47,877 nucleotides of DNA from Prevotella sp. (GTDB lineage Bacteria > Bacteroidota > Bacteroidia > Bacteroidales > Bacteroidaceae): positions 1 through 47,877 of the forward strand of contig JAFTGB010000036.1 in NCBI GenBank assembly GCA_017458125.1, given 5' to 3'. Positions within the stretch are counted from its first letter, which is position 1; every line of letters begins with the position of its first letter. Of the stretch, positions 7,149 through 20,634 are shown piece by piece. Made by a program: the position numbers and the translations under genes. The notes below the pieces were generated by a model. That model searched no databases. It was given only the letters and a program-made list of their open reading frames with translations, and had not been told where the DNA came from.

Positions 7149-10100
7149 CTATGCGGTAATGATATGGTGTAGCAGATTAATGTACTTTCCTACGTGGACG
7201 GCCTTGTCGTCAAAGAGTTCGATGATGTTGATGTCGTTGAATGGCGATACGCTCATGAGAGTTTGCGGCTCTATGTCGCCATTTTCGCAAACGTAGGCGA
7301 TGATGTCCTTCAAATAGTCCATTTGCATGGCATTCAGCGTGGAGCCGTTCAGGAAGTCAGTGAACTTCTGTAGTGCTAACTGGCGGTCGACTTTGATGAC
7401 GGAGCGGATGAACATAGCGACATTCGGGCAGTCCGACCGCACATAGCGGTCGTAGTCCTCGCGTGTGCCTAACTCCTCCCACATGATATGCTCCAGCTGG
7501 CTGATGTCGTCGGCAGAAAGTTGCTCCAGTCTGAAAATCTTCTGGAACACGGCGTCGCTGCGATGTTCGCTCAGATAGTCCAGCACCCGCTGCTTATAGG
7601 TGTTGCCGCTCAGACTGACTGCCGCCGTCATGCCGCCATCGGTCACGATGTCCTCGATGTTCAGGGTGAACTGCCGTGACTGACTGCCCTCCAAGTTCTT
7701 CACCAGTTCTCGCAGTTCCTGGCGGACACGCTCTAACAAGTCAAGTGAGGCTTCCTTGAAGAACCCTCGCCGCTGCACGGCTCGTATCATGTCTATGTGC
7801 TGGGCTATGGCGGGGATGGATGCTTTCTCCTGGAGTTTCTTGGCGATGGTGGTGATGCGGGGGGTTAGGTTATCTAGATTATCTAGATTATCTAGATTTT
7901 CTAGATTTTCTAGAGATGTTAGCTTGCTCAGCTCTATCCTTAGCATCATCAGGTCAAATTTTTCGGCACTCTCGTTATTTATCTTCCTTACTATTAGGGG
8001 CGAGATGATGTCCTTCAGCTCTTGTGCGTCAAGGGCTGAGAGGCATGTCCATACCGTCTTGTCGCGGTACTTTACTACCGTAGGCCACACCCGGCGGGTG
8101 CTGACCATCGTGTCCTTGATGTCGCACACCTGCTTGTAGAGCTGTTCCTTCAGACTGTCGTGCAGGGCTTTCTCCTCTTCGTTTTCCTGATGTACGGCTG
8201 TCTGCAGGGCTGCGGCAATATCCACCCGTATGCAGAAGAGCCGTTCGGCTAATGACTGGCTCTGTACGGTCTCAGTGCTGTTAGGGTTCTCCTTGAAATA
8301 CTCGAAGTTGCCGCACCAGTCGAAGATGTAGAACTCCTGCTTGTCCTGACCGTAGCCGAAGATGCCGGGCGACAGACGGGTGCCGCGTCCTATCATTTGT
8401 TTGAAACGGATGCTGCTCAGCACGGGCTTGAAGAATACCAGGTTCAGGATGTCGGGCACGTCGATGCCCGTATCGAGCATATATACCGATACCGACACCT
8501 GCGGCAGACTGTCTCGCTCTTCGAAACTGTTGATCAGCGTCTGCGCGTGCTCCACGTAGTTGTCGATGAGTTGGCAGAACTCCGGGCCAAGCTCTGGGTA
8601 GAGCACGCCGAAGCGTTCCACCACCAGCTCAGCATGCTGGTGGTTGTAGCAGAAGATGATGCTCTTGCCTATCTTGTTGCCGCTCTGCACGCGCTGACCA
8701 TGTTCCATCAAGTCTTGCAGCATCTTGTCGATGGTGTCGATGTTGAAGATGTAGCTGAACATCTCCTTACTCTCAATGTCGCGCTCATAGTCCTCCGAGG
8801 GGTCTATCTCATACTTCGTCTTCTCATAGTCGAACACGGGCTGCAGCTGACTCCTGTCCTCTGCGGCTAAGGTGGCCACCTCGATGCCCCGCTCCAGCAT
8901 CTGGCTGCGCCGCACGAAACCACGATAAGGCACTAAGTAGCCGTCGCGTATGGCTTCGTCGTACTCGTAGGCGAAGGTCTGCTCCGGCTCCATGTTCAGC
9001 AGGTCGTAAGTAGAGCGCGCCACCTCGTCGCGAGGTGTGGCCGTCAGTCCGATAAGGAACGCATCGAAGTAGTCGAAGATGGCTTTGTACTTGCCGAACA
9101 CCGAGCGGTGGGCCTCGTCGATGATGATGAGGTCGAAGCGTCCGATGGAGAACGGTTTCTTGTCAGCTTCCACGTAGTTAATCATCGTCTGATACGTGCT
9201 CAGCATCACACGAGCACCCATGTCGGCCTCGCCGGTGCGGTCGCTCAGTTCGCAGAAGGTGGCATCGGTCAGAAATTTGGCGAAGCCCTTGGTCTTGGCC
9301 TGTTTCACTAATGAGGTACGGTCGGCGAGGAACAGCACGTTCTTCACCCACCTGTTGCGCATCAGCACGTCGGTCAGGCTGACAGCCACGCGCGTCTTGC
9401 CCGTACCCGTCGCCATGATGATGAGCGACTGGCGGTGCATCTTCTGCAGGTGGTCGCACACGCTGCGTATGGCCCGCTTCTGATATTCGCGGTTGGTGAT
9501 GTCGTCGCGAATGCTCAGGTCGGCAATGCTGCCGCGCTCCCTGCGCCGCTGGTGCAGCAGCATCAGGTCGTCTTCTGAGTGGAAGCCGAAAACCTCACGC
9601 TCTGGGTAGCCCAGTCCGTCGATGACCTTTGTGGTGTAGCCGTTGCTGATATAGATGACCGGGCGCACACCGTAACGCTGCTCCAGACAGTCGGCATAGA
9701 GTTTGGCTTGCTGACGGCCTTTCTCTGTGCTGATGGTGGTGCGCTTGGCTTCAATCAGAGCCAAGGGGCGCAGGGCGGCATCGAACAGCACATAGTCCAC
9801 ATAGCCTTTGCCCGATGCAGAGTCGGGCATACCCGTCACCTCTGTCTCTATGCAGGCGCTGGAAGGCTTGATAGCTCCTTTCTCCGCCTGCACCTCCCAT
9901 CCCGCTTCCGTCAGCATCATGTCAATAAACTGATGGCGCGTCTCGGCTTCCGACAGCGGACTGGCGGGCAGGTCGATGTTCTCTCTCGGCGCAGCCACAT
10001 CCGTCGGTGACACCTGGGCTTGGAACTGCTGGTTGGCTTCCGGCTCCCTTACGGGCTGCACCACGGAGATACGTTCACGCTTGCCAACCAACTCACGGTC

Positions 10101-10514
10101 GAAGGGTTTTATGCGGTTCACCAACCGTAGTGACTGCAGGATGTAGCCCAGCACGTAGTGCAGGTCTATCAGTGTGTAGAGTGCCTGCTGCGGGGTGATG
10201 CGCTTCGTGGGGTCTTGCTCTATGTGTGCACCACGGTTGCCCATTGTGCGCACATATTTTATATTGCGCCAGAAGATGGGGTCGGCACCGATGAACGTGC
10301 GGAATGCTTCGTGGTCCACCATCTGGCTCAGCGACAGTCCTGCCGGGTCCACCTGCTTCATCTGTAGCAGCTGGATCATCATCCACTCCAGTGCCCATCG
10401 GCAGTTCATCACGCTCAGCTTCGGGCTGATCTTTGCTGTGCGCTCCGCCTGCTTGCAGTACTCCTGCAGTTCCTGCGTCTCAGGTATCGTCTTGATAAAG
10501 TCGAAGTTTCCCAT
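7149..10514 (-). CDS. hsdR: Type I restriction enzyme, R (motor/nuclease) subunit
   Basis: The protein has 1121 residues. HsdR translocates DNA using ATP and cuts it when the M2S complex meets unmodified sites. Residues ~1-130 form a DUF4145-like N-terminal helical domain. A PD-(D/E)XK nuclease site follows (YVDYVLFD, then LIEAKRT: Asp240, Glu255, Lys257). The SF2 helicase core has ATGTGKT (~368-374) and DEAH (~466-469), then LTATP and a late helicase motif MIGRGTRLSPG. The stretch LENLENLDNLDNLDNL (~870-885) is encoded by five 9-bp repeats and probably sits in a linker before the C-terminal helical domain. It starts 12 nt after hsdS. The frame is intact with all catalytic residues, so the enzyme looks functional. 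Confidence 0.96.
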   Translation of the reverse strand: MGNFDFIKTIPETQELQEYCKQAERTAKISPKLSVMNCRWALEWMMIQLLQMKQVDPAGLSLSQMVDHEAFRTFIGADPIFWRNIKYVRTMGNRGAHIEQDPTKRITPQQALYTLIDLHYVLGYILQSLRLVNRIKPFDRELVGKRERISVVQPVREPEANQQFQAQVSPTDVAAPRENIDLPASPLSEAETRHQFIDMMLTEAGWEVQAEKGAIKPSSACIETEVTGMPDSASGKGYVDYVLFDAALRPLALIEAKRTTISTEKGRQQAKLYADCLEQRYGVRPVIYISNGYTTKVIDGLGYPEREVFGFHSEDDLMLLHQRRRERGSIADLSIRDDITNREYQKRAIRSVCDHLQKMHRQSLIIMATGTGKTRVAVSLTDVLMRNRWVKNVLFLADRTSLVKQAKTKGFAKFLTDATFCELSDRTGEADMGARVMLSTYQTMINYVEADKKPFSIGRFDLIIIDEAHRSVFGKYKAIFDYFDAFLIGLTATPRDEVARSTYDLLNMEPEQTFAYEYDEAIRDGYLVPYRGFVRRSQMLERGIEVATLAAEDRSQLQPVFDYEKTKYEIDPSEDYERDIESKEMFSYIFNIDTIDKMLQDLMEHGQRVQSGNKIGKSIIFCYNHQHAELVVERFGVLYPELGPEFCQLIDNYVEHAQTLINSFEERDSLPQVSVSVYMLDTGIDVPDILNLVFFKPVLSSIRFKQMIGRGTRLSPGIFGYGQDKQEFYIFDWCGNFEYFKENPNSTETVQSQSLAERLFCIRVDIAAALQTAVHQENEEEKALHDSLKEQLYKQVCDIKDTMVSTRRVWPTVVKYRDKTVWTCLSALDAQELKDIISPLIVRKINNESAEKFDLMMLRIELSKLTSLENLENLDNLDNLDNLTPRITTIAKKLQEKASIPAIAQHIDMIRAVQRRGFFKEASLDLLERVRQELRELVKNLEGSQSRQFTLNIEDIVTDGGMTAAVSLSGNTYKQRVLDYLSEHRSDAVFQKIFRLEQLSADDISQLEHIMWEELGTREDYDRYVRSDCPNVAMFIRSVIKVDRQLALQKFTDFLNGSTLNAMQMDYLKDIIAYVCENGDIEPQTLMSVSPFNDINIIELFDDKAVHVGKYINLLHHIITA
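7870..7914. repeat. Five tandem 9-bp repeats (TTATCTAGA/TTTTCTAGA) inside hsdR
   Basis: Units start at 7870, 7879, 7888, 7897 and 7906. The first three are TTATCTAGA and the last two TTTTCTAGA. The unit is a multiple of three, so copy-number change would add or remove Leu-Asp/Glu-Asn triplets without a frameshift. The same repeat recurs at 12,327-12,371 outside coding sequence. Confidence 0.95.
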
Positions 10515-10526
10515 AGTCGTTCGCTT

Positions 10527-11639
10527 TTAACTGTCAAACCAGTACTGCATACGCGAGGCCAACAGCGTCTCCAAGTCTTTCAGCGACTGCTTCACCTGTT
10601 GCTTTTGTCGCTCTATCGCCTCTATTTTTGCGGCGAAGGATTGTTGGAGGGGGAGAGGGGGGGTGATTAGTGGTATTTCACGTACATCTTGCATATTAAT
10701 TTGTTTCAGTGCTATACCTTTTGTGAAATTTGAGATATAGTGTTGTATTCCGTCCGTCCGTAAATGATGATATATAAATAATCTGTCATTATGTTTATTA
10801 CATTCTATAGGAGTAATCCCCCTTGTTACATTACATCCCTGTAGTTCTTTAGTTGCCAATGACACTAATCCTGTAGTACCCCGTACACACATTAGTATTT
10901 CGTTGCCTTTGAGTATGGTACGCTTATATGAGTCAGAAATTTCTTTGGTTGTTTGTTTCAGTCCTTTCTTTGATATATATGTTTGTGTCATGTCAACGGG
11001 ACGAACTACAGGAATGCCGTTGTCAACACCATCCCCAGGTTGAACAATTCCATAAGAAATCGTGCAACTTTCTTCGACGATATCTTTCAGCTTCTTCATC
11101 TCCCATCCCTTTTCATTTACCACTGGGTCGCCGAACATATCATAGAAGATGCTTTGTGCCAGTGCATCGAGGTCGTTCAGCTGCGACTTCTTCAGGCTTA
11201 TCAACTCGTTGATTTTGTCGTGCTCCGCCACGATGGACTGCTGCTCAACAATTGACGGTATGGGGATAGAGAGCTCTTTCAACAGTTTATAATGGCGCGA
11301 ATAACCTAAACTGGGAATATTGTACCACAGCAGATAGTACAACAGGAACTTAGCCATCAGGAAATCTTTTGGAATAAGTATTTTCACGCCGTCGGCACCA
11401 ACAACGAAATCGAAATCAACATATTTCAAAACACGTGTATGGTCACCAAAGATGACCACAGGTTTGTCGAAGTGGCATAGGAACGCAGCATCGTCACAAT
11501 AGCCTGACACTAATTTGTCCTCTTGCGACACAATAGGATATTTTGTGCCAGCATTATATTCCGATGTCTGCACCTGCTTTGCTTTGGGTGCTTTCTCCAG
11601 GCAGTCCTCAAACTTCTTATACTCCCATCCCTCTCTCAT
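10527..11639 (-). CDS. hsdS: Type I restriction enzyme, specificity subunit
   Basis: The protein has 370 residues. HsdS holds the two target-recognition domains (TRDs) that define the bipartite DNA site for both methylation and cleavage. The two-fold architecture is visible: a first half-repeat (WEYKKFEDCL at the start, IPIPSIVEQQSIVAEHDKINELI at its end) and a second (GWEMKKLKDIV, then ITPPLPLQQSFAAKIEAIERQK). The coiled-coil spacer ends with LAQSIFYDMFGDP. Both TRDs are AT-rich compared with the flanking hsd genes, as is usual for exchanged specificity domains. The start overlaps the previous stop by ATGA. The first TRD is somewhat short. Only one hsdS gene is present and no recombinase lies next to it, so shuffling inside this locus is not evident. 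Confidence 0.95.
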   Translation of the reverse strand: MREGWEYKKFEDCLEKAPKAKQVQTSEYNAGTKYPIVSQEDKLVSGYCDDAAFLCHFDKPVVIFGDHTRVLKYVDFDFVVGADGVKILIPKDFLMAKFLLYYLLWYNIPSLGYSRHYKLLKELSIPIPSIVEQQSIVAEHDKINELISLKKSQLNDLDALAQSIFYDMFGDPVVNEKGWEMKKLKDIVEESCTISYGIVQPGDGVDNGIPVVRPVDMTQTYISKKGLKQTTKEISDSYKRTILKGNEILMCVRGTTGLVSLATKELQGCNVTRGITPIECNKHNDRLFIYHHLRTDGIQHYISNFTKGIALKQINMQDVREIPLITPPLPLQQSFAAKIEAIERQKQQVKQSLKDLETLLASRMQYWFDS

Positions 11640-12307
11640 GCTTTACCATTTTTCAGTTTGTTGATTTCAGCTTTGAGCAAATTGTTTTCGCTTTGCAGTT
11701 GCGCCACCTGCTTCTGCAGTGTGTCGAGCATTTCGCGTTGGTTGGTGCGATAGTTCAGTCGGGCGGCAGTCATTCTTTCCCGTATGCCCCCCTCGGTAAT
11801 GAACTCGTTCTCTTTTTTCTTCTGATAGGTCATCATCATCTTGTCCACCATCCTGCATAGCGTGATGGCCGTATTGGCCGCTTCCTCGTCCGTCCAGCGG
11901 TTGAAGAACGGCTCATAGTCGCCTAAGTAGTTGTGTGAGCGGCAGAACTTCAGCATCGAGTCGAAGCGTGTATGGCCTGCTGTCCATTTGGTCAGTTGGT
12001 GCGACGGCAGGTAGTCCTCGTAGTCCTCAAGAAGCTCCTGTATGCTCGACCGTGCCACGTTGAGCAGCTTCAGCTCCATCTCCATCGAGGTGACGCCGTC
12101 TGCCGACCCCTCCACGATGTTCTGCTTGCCCGAGCGTGCTGCCTGTACCATCTGATCCACCGTCCTGTCGCCGTAGGCAGGCAGGAAGCGTCGGGTGAAG
12201 ACGTATGTGAGCTGGTAGAGCACCACGGTTTTCTGGTAGAACCAGAGCTGTTTCCAGTTGGTTTGTTTGCGGAGGACGGTTTCTATTTTTTTGGCTTCTT
12301 GGTTCAT
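11636..12307 (-). CDS. Four-helix-bundle (S23-like) protein inside the type I RM operon
   Basis: The protein has 223 residues. Residues ~20-150 look like the 23S-rRNA-intervening-sequence/four-helix-bundle family: LWFYQKTVVLYQLTYVFTRRFL, DQMVQAARSGKQNIVEG and ELKLLNVARSSIQELLEDYEDYL. The C-terminal ~45 residues form a coiled coil (LDTLQKQVAQLQSENNLLKAE) after the EGGIRERMTAARLNYR linker. It lies between hsdM and hsdS and its stop overlaps the hsdS start (ATGA), so it is translationally coupled. Proteins of this family occur in type I RM loci of Bacteroidota; their function is not established as far as I know. A role in complex assembly or control is inference. Confidence 0.85.
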   Translation of the reverse strand: MNQEAKKIETVLRKQTNWKQLWFYQKTVVLYQLTYVFTRRFLPAYGDRTVDQMVQAARSGKQNIVEGSADGVTSMEMELKLLNVARSSIQELLEDYEDYLPSHQLTKWTAGHTRFDSMLKFCRSHNYLGDYEPFFNRWTDEEAANTAITLCRMVDKMMMTYQKKKENEFITEGGIRERMTAARLNYRTNQREMLDTLQKQVAQLQSENNLLKAEINKLKNGKA

Positions 12308-12326
12308 TTTTTTGGTTCTTTGGGGT

Positions 12327-12371
12327 TTTTCTAGATTTTCTAGATTATCTAGATGCTCTAGATTTTCTAGA
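12327..12371. repeat. Five tandem 9-bp repeats between hsdM and the four-helix-bundle gene
   Basis: Units TTTTCTAGA, TTTTCTAGA, TTATCTAGA, TGCTCTAGA and TTTTCTAGA run from 12,327 in register; a degenerate sixth unit reaches the hsdM stop. The unit is the one found inside hsdR. Here it fills most of the 69-bp intergenic gap, so copy number would change the distance between two co-transcribed genes. Confidence 0.93.
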
Positions 12372-12376
12372 ATTTT

Positions 12377-13876
12377 TTAGATTTTGATTAATTCTTTCAG
12401 TTGGGTCAGGCCTTTGGTGAAGTGGTGTTCTGTCTCTTCTAACCGCTGGAGGATGGTGGCGGTTGGCTCGTACTCTACCTTCACGCGCTCCACCTCTTTA
12501 TATTTGTTGATGGACAGGTCGTAGTCGTTCTGGCGGATTTCTTCTGCGGGGACTAAGAACGACTGGTCTTTGCGGGTGCGGGTGGCCTCTTTCTCTAAAT
12601 GCTCGAAACGGTGGATGATGTCGGGGATGTCGTTGTCGCTGACGGGGTTGCGCTTGTCGTCGAGCGAAAAGCCGTCGGCCCGCATGTCGTAGAACCACAC
12701 CTTGTCTGTGCCGCCGCTGTTGGTCTTGGTGAAGATGAGTATGGCGGTGCTCACGCCGGCGTAGGGTTTGAAGACACCGCTGGGCATGGAGATGACGGCC
12801 TGCAGCCGCTGGTTGTCAACCAGTTCACGGCGCACGGCCTTATGGCCGGAGGAGGTGCCGAACAGCACACCGTCAGGTACAATGCTTGCACAGCGTCCAC
12901 CCAGCTGCAGCATGCGGGTGAAGAGTGCCACGAAGAGCAGCTCGGTTTTCTTTGTCGGTGCTATCTTGGTGAGCGACTTGGCAATGACCTCCTTGTCGAT
13001 GTTGCCGGCGAAGGGCGGGTTGGCCAGACACAAGGTGTAACGCTCGGCATCGGTATTGTCGGTAGACAGCGAGTCCTTATATTCTATGTCAGGGTTGTCC
13101 ACGTTGTGCAGCATCAGGTTCATGGCACCGATGCGCAGCATGGTCTGGTCGGTGTCGAAGCCGTGGAACATGTGGTTGCGGTAGTGCTCCTGGTTCTCCT
13201 TGCGCATCAGCTCCTGCGCATAGTGGCTCTTGATGTACTTGGCACTCTCGACGATGAAGCCCGCACTGCCCATGGCCGGGTCGCAGACAATGTCCGTCAT
13301 GGTGGGTTTCATCAGGCGCACCATCATGCTGATGATGTGTCGCGGTGTGCGGAACTGGCCGTTGGTGCCGCTGGCAGCCATTTTCCCAAGTACATACTCA
13401 TAGACATCGCCCATGGTGTCGCGGTTGTTCATGTCGAGACTGTCGACCCCCTCCACCACTTTGACTAATGTGCGTGCATTGGGGATGAGGAACGTCGCAT
13501 TCTCCATGAACCGGCTGTAGGCCGACTCGCGCCCGCTGTTCAGGTTCTTGATGAATGGGAAGACGTTCATGCGGATGTTCTGAAACATCGACGCCCCGTC
13601 GTCGTTCTTGAACACATGCCAGCGCAACCGCTCGTAAGGCACGTCCTGCTCCGTCTCCGGGTTGTGCCAGTGCTGTCCTGCGGGGAATGTCGGGTTCACC
13701 AACGTCGTACCCAGCAGGTTGGCGTTGCTCTCGGCCTTTGTCTGTGCGTCGTCGAGCATTTTCATGAAGAACAGATAGGTCATCTGCTCCAGTACTGAGA
13801 TGCTGTTGGTGATGCCACCCGTCCAGAAGTCCTCCCAAATGAGGTCAATCTTCGATTTTATCTCGCCTGTTATCAT
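12377..13876 (-). CDS. hsdM: Type I restriction enzyme, N6-adenine methyltransferase subunit
   Basis: The protein has 499 residues when started at the ATG at 13,876 (MITGEIKSKIDLIWEDF). An upstream ATG at 13,924 is in frame, but a good promoter lies between the two, so the inner start is preferred. HsdM uses S-adenosylmethionine to methylate adenine in the HsdS-defined site. The SAM-binding motif is DPAMGSAGF (~199-207) and the catalytic motif is NPPF (~286-289). The N-terminal helical HsdM_N domain (ILEQMTYLFFMKMLDD-like) is present. It is the first gene of hsdM - four-helix-bundle - hsdS - hsdR. All motifs are intact. The second Gly of the usual DPAxGSGGF is Ala here, a conservative change. 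Confidence 0.96.
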   Translation of the reverse strand: MITGEIKSKIDLIWEDFWTGGITNSISVLEQMTYLFFMKMLDDAQTKAESNANLLGTTLVNPTFPAGQHWHNPETEQDVPYERLRWHVFKNDDGASMFQNIRMNVFPFIKNLNSGRESAYSRFMENATFLIPNARTLVKVVEGVDSLDMNNRDTMGDVYEYVLGKMAASGTNGQFRTPRHIISMMVRLMKPTMTDIVCDPAMGSAGFIVESAKYIKSHYAQELMRKENQEHYRNHMFHGFDTDQTMLRIGAMNLMLHNVDNPDIEYKDSLSTDNTDAERYTLCLANPPFAGNIDKEVIAKSLTKIAPTKKTELLFVALFTRMLQLGGRCASIVPDGVLFGTSSGHKAVRRELVDNQRLQAVISMPSGVFKPYAGVSTAILIFTKTNSGGTDKVWFYDMRADGFSLDDKRNPVSDNDIPDIIHRFEHLEKEATRTRKDQSFLVPAEEIRQNDYDLSINKYKEVERVKVEYEPTATILQRLEETEHHFTKGLTQLKELIKI

Positions 13877-13899
13877 GTTGCATAAAATTATTTTGAACG

Positions 13900-13929
13900 C
13901 AAATTTAACCATAATCTTCGACACCGCAA
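13900..13929 (-). promoter_or_regulatory. hsdM operon promoter
   Basis: On the minus strand TTG (13,929-13,927) is followed after exactly 19 nt by TAAATTTG (13,907-13,900). This matches the Bacteroidota consensus TTG-(19-21)-TAnnTTTG. Transcription would begin near 13,893, just upstream of the chosen ATG at 13,876. Confidence 0.8.
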
Positions 13930-13968
13930 AGAGGTCGGATAATCATTTCATGTTTTTTATCAAAATTC

Positions 13969-14040
13969 TGATGCTCACCAGCAAAATTCTGACCATCAGA
14001 ATTTATTTTCCCACCATGGGAATTTTGCTGGTGAGCATCA
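13969..14040. repeat. 20-bp perfect inverted repeat with nested dyads upstream of hsdM
   Basis: 13,969-13,988 is the exact reverse complement of 14,021-14,040, with 32 nt between. Inside and overlapping are a second dyad, ATTCTGATG/CATCAGAAT (13,965-13,973 and 13,995-14,003), a repeated CAAAATTCTGA, and a short palindrome around CCCACCATGGG. It lies 40 bp upstream of the hsdM promoter and 203 bp beyond the GH97 stop. Confidence 0.9.
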
Positions 14041-14141
14041 GTGTCATCTTCCGCTGTCATGCACGGAATGTTAACAGGCGTGTGCTGTTTTGTAACCCGT
14101 CTTTACGCGCGCGTGCGTGTAGTTAGTGAATAATTTTTTTT

Positions 14142-14202
14142 ACCCGCACCCACTGCACCCACAACACTTGTGCTAAGTGTTGTGGGTGCAGTGGGTGAGG
14201 GT
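14142..14202. repeat. Long hairpin flanked by T-tracts downstream of the GH97 gene
   Basis: 14,148-14,169 pairs perfectly with 14,175-14,196 (22 bp, 5-nt loop). The stem extends to 14,142 and 14,202 with one mismatch. The plus strand has a T-run on both sides, so a U-tract follows the stem only for plus-strand transcripts; in the GH97 direction (minus) the stem is followed by A residues. It may block read-through or protect the 3' end of the GH97 mRNA, but it is not a canonical terminator for that gene. Confidence 0.85.
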
Positions 14203-14243
14203 TGTTTTTTTATTTCACTAATCAGCACTGTTTTGCCGATTTT

Positions 14244-19197
<4,954 letters not shown>

Positions 19198-19272
19198 AAT
19201 GAGTAGGTTTTATATTGACAAAATAAATCCAACCACTAACCCCTTGCCTCTCATTTCATGCAAACGGTCGCA

Positions 19273-20577
19273 TCAGTGCTTGTCCCTGATGAGGAAGACA
19301 CTGGCGGAACCGGCCACTAACAGCATGGCAGCGGCAAACATCATGGCCGACTGGGTGCCGCCAACCATGTTGAAGACGAAACCGCCGCAGGCAGCAGCGA
19401 TAATCTGCGGCAGACAGATGGCGCAGTTGAACAGTCCCAAGTAAGCTCCCATGTGGCCGTAGCCCTGCAAGGCGTTGGTAACCAGCGTGAACGGACAGGC
19501 CAGCATGGCAGCCCATACGCAGCCGATGAGCAGGAAGGGCACAATCTGCAGGTATTGGTCGTGGCAGAAGGGGATGAGGACAAAGCCCAGTGCGCCGAGC
19601 AGGATGCTGACGCTGTAGGCCGTCTTTATGTTCTTGAAGCGCGGAATGAGCGTTGCCCACGCCACGGCGGCTAAGGCCTGTATGGCATAGAGCACGCCCG
19701 TCCAGTTGCGGGCCGTCTGGTAAGCCTCTGTCTCCGGGTCGTCCGTGTTCCATACCGTCTCGGAGACGGCACCCACCACGTATGACCACATATACAGGAA
19801 TGCCGCCCAGCAGAAGAACTGTACCAGACTGATGCGCCAGAAGTTCTGCGGTGCGCGCTTCAGCAGCGTGAACCAGTTGGACTTGCCCTCCTCTTCCTCG
19901 GCGGGGGCAGGGTTGTACTCGGCGTAGTCCTTGGGTGCCCACTCGCGTACGGTCAGCGTGGTGTAGACGACACAGGCGATGAGGATGGCGGCACCGATGT
20001 AGAACGACCAGATGACGGAGTCGGGCACTACGCCCTTGGGTGCCACGTTCTTGACGCCTAACCAGGTGAAGAGGAAGGGGAAGATGTAGCCGCCTACGCT
20101 GCCGGCATTGCAGAGGAACGACTGGATGCTGTAAGCCTTGCCCTTCTGCTCCTCGTTCACCATGTCGCCCACCATCATTTTGAAAGGCTGCATGGCCATG
20201 TTCAGCGACGTGTCGAGCAGCATCAGTGCAAAGAGTCCGAAGATGAGCGCCATGCTCACCGACATGCCGAAGGAACCGGCGTTAGGCAGCAGGCACATGA
20301 CGATGACGGCCAGCGTGGCCCCCACGAAGAGATAGGGTATGCGGCGTCCGAAGCGCGTCCACGTCCTGTCGCTCAGCGACCCCACAATGGGTTGCACGAG
20401 CATGCCCATGAGCGGCGGCAGGATCCAGAAGTAGCTCAGGTCGTGCGGGTCGGCGCCGAGGGTGTGGAAGATGGACGAAATGTTGGCGCTCTGCAGGGCG
20501 TAGGCTATCTGTACGCCGAAGAACCCGAAACTCAGGTTCCACAGGCTCCAAAACGGTAGATTAGGTTTTTGTTTCAT
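19273..20577 (-). CDS. GPH/SLC45-type MFS transporter, probably for maltose or malto-oligosaccharides
   Basis: The protein has 434 residues with about twelve hydrophobic segments. It starts MKQKPNLPFWSLWNLSFGFFG, a beginning typical of Bacteroidota MFS sugar transporters of the SLC45/GPH type. The loop motif GSLSDRTWTRFGRRIPYL (the D-R-x-G-R-R/K signature between helices 2 and 3) supports the MFS assignment. The central loop (YAEYNPAPAEEEEGKSNW) is hydrophilic and acidic. Substrate is inferred from context: regulator, malQ and GH97 on the same strand and susCDEF divergent. It would carry GH97 or SusC products across the inner membrane. Spacing is 57 nt from the regulator and 75 nt to malQ. 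Confidence 0.9.
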   Translation of the reverse strand: MKQKPNLPFWSLWNLSFGFFGVQIAYALQSANISSIFHTLGADPHDLSYFWILPPLMGMLVQPIVGSLSDRTWTRFGRRIPYLFVGATLAVIVMCLLPNAGSFGMSVSMALIFGLFALMLLDTSLNMAMQPFKMMVGDMVNEEQKGKAYSIQSFLCNAGSVGGYIFPFLFTWLGVKNVAPKGVVPDSVIWSFYIGAAILIACVVYTTLTVREWAPKDYAEYNPAPAEEEEGKSNWFTLLKRAPQNFWRISLVQFFCWAAFLYMWSYVVGAVSETVWNTDDPETEAYQTARNWTGVLYAIQALAAVAWATLIPRFKNIKTAYSVSILLGALGFVLIPFCHDQYLQIVPFLLIGCVWAAMLACPFTLVTNALQGYGHMGAYLGLFNCAICLPQIIAAACGGFVFNMVGGTQSAMMFAAAMLLVAGSASVFLIRDKH

Positions 20578-20634
20578 ATTTTATTTGGTTTTCTCTTTTT
20601 TCTTGCTTCCTGCTTCTTGCTTCTTGCTTCTCAA

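Noticed and set aside
7870-7914. Tandem TCTAGA units considered as a CRISPR array
   Set aside because: Units are 9 bp and adjacent without unique spacers; no cas genes are present.
13877-13924. Longer hsdM start at 13,924
   Set aside because: It would place the start codon upstream of a full-consensus promoter, and the extra 16 residues do not resemble HsdM N termini.
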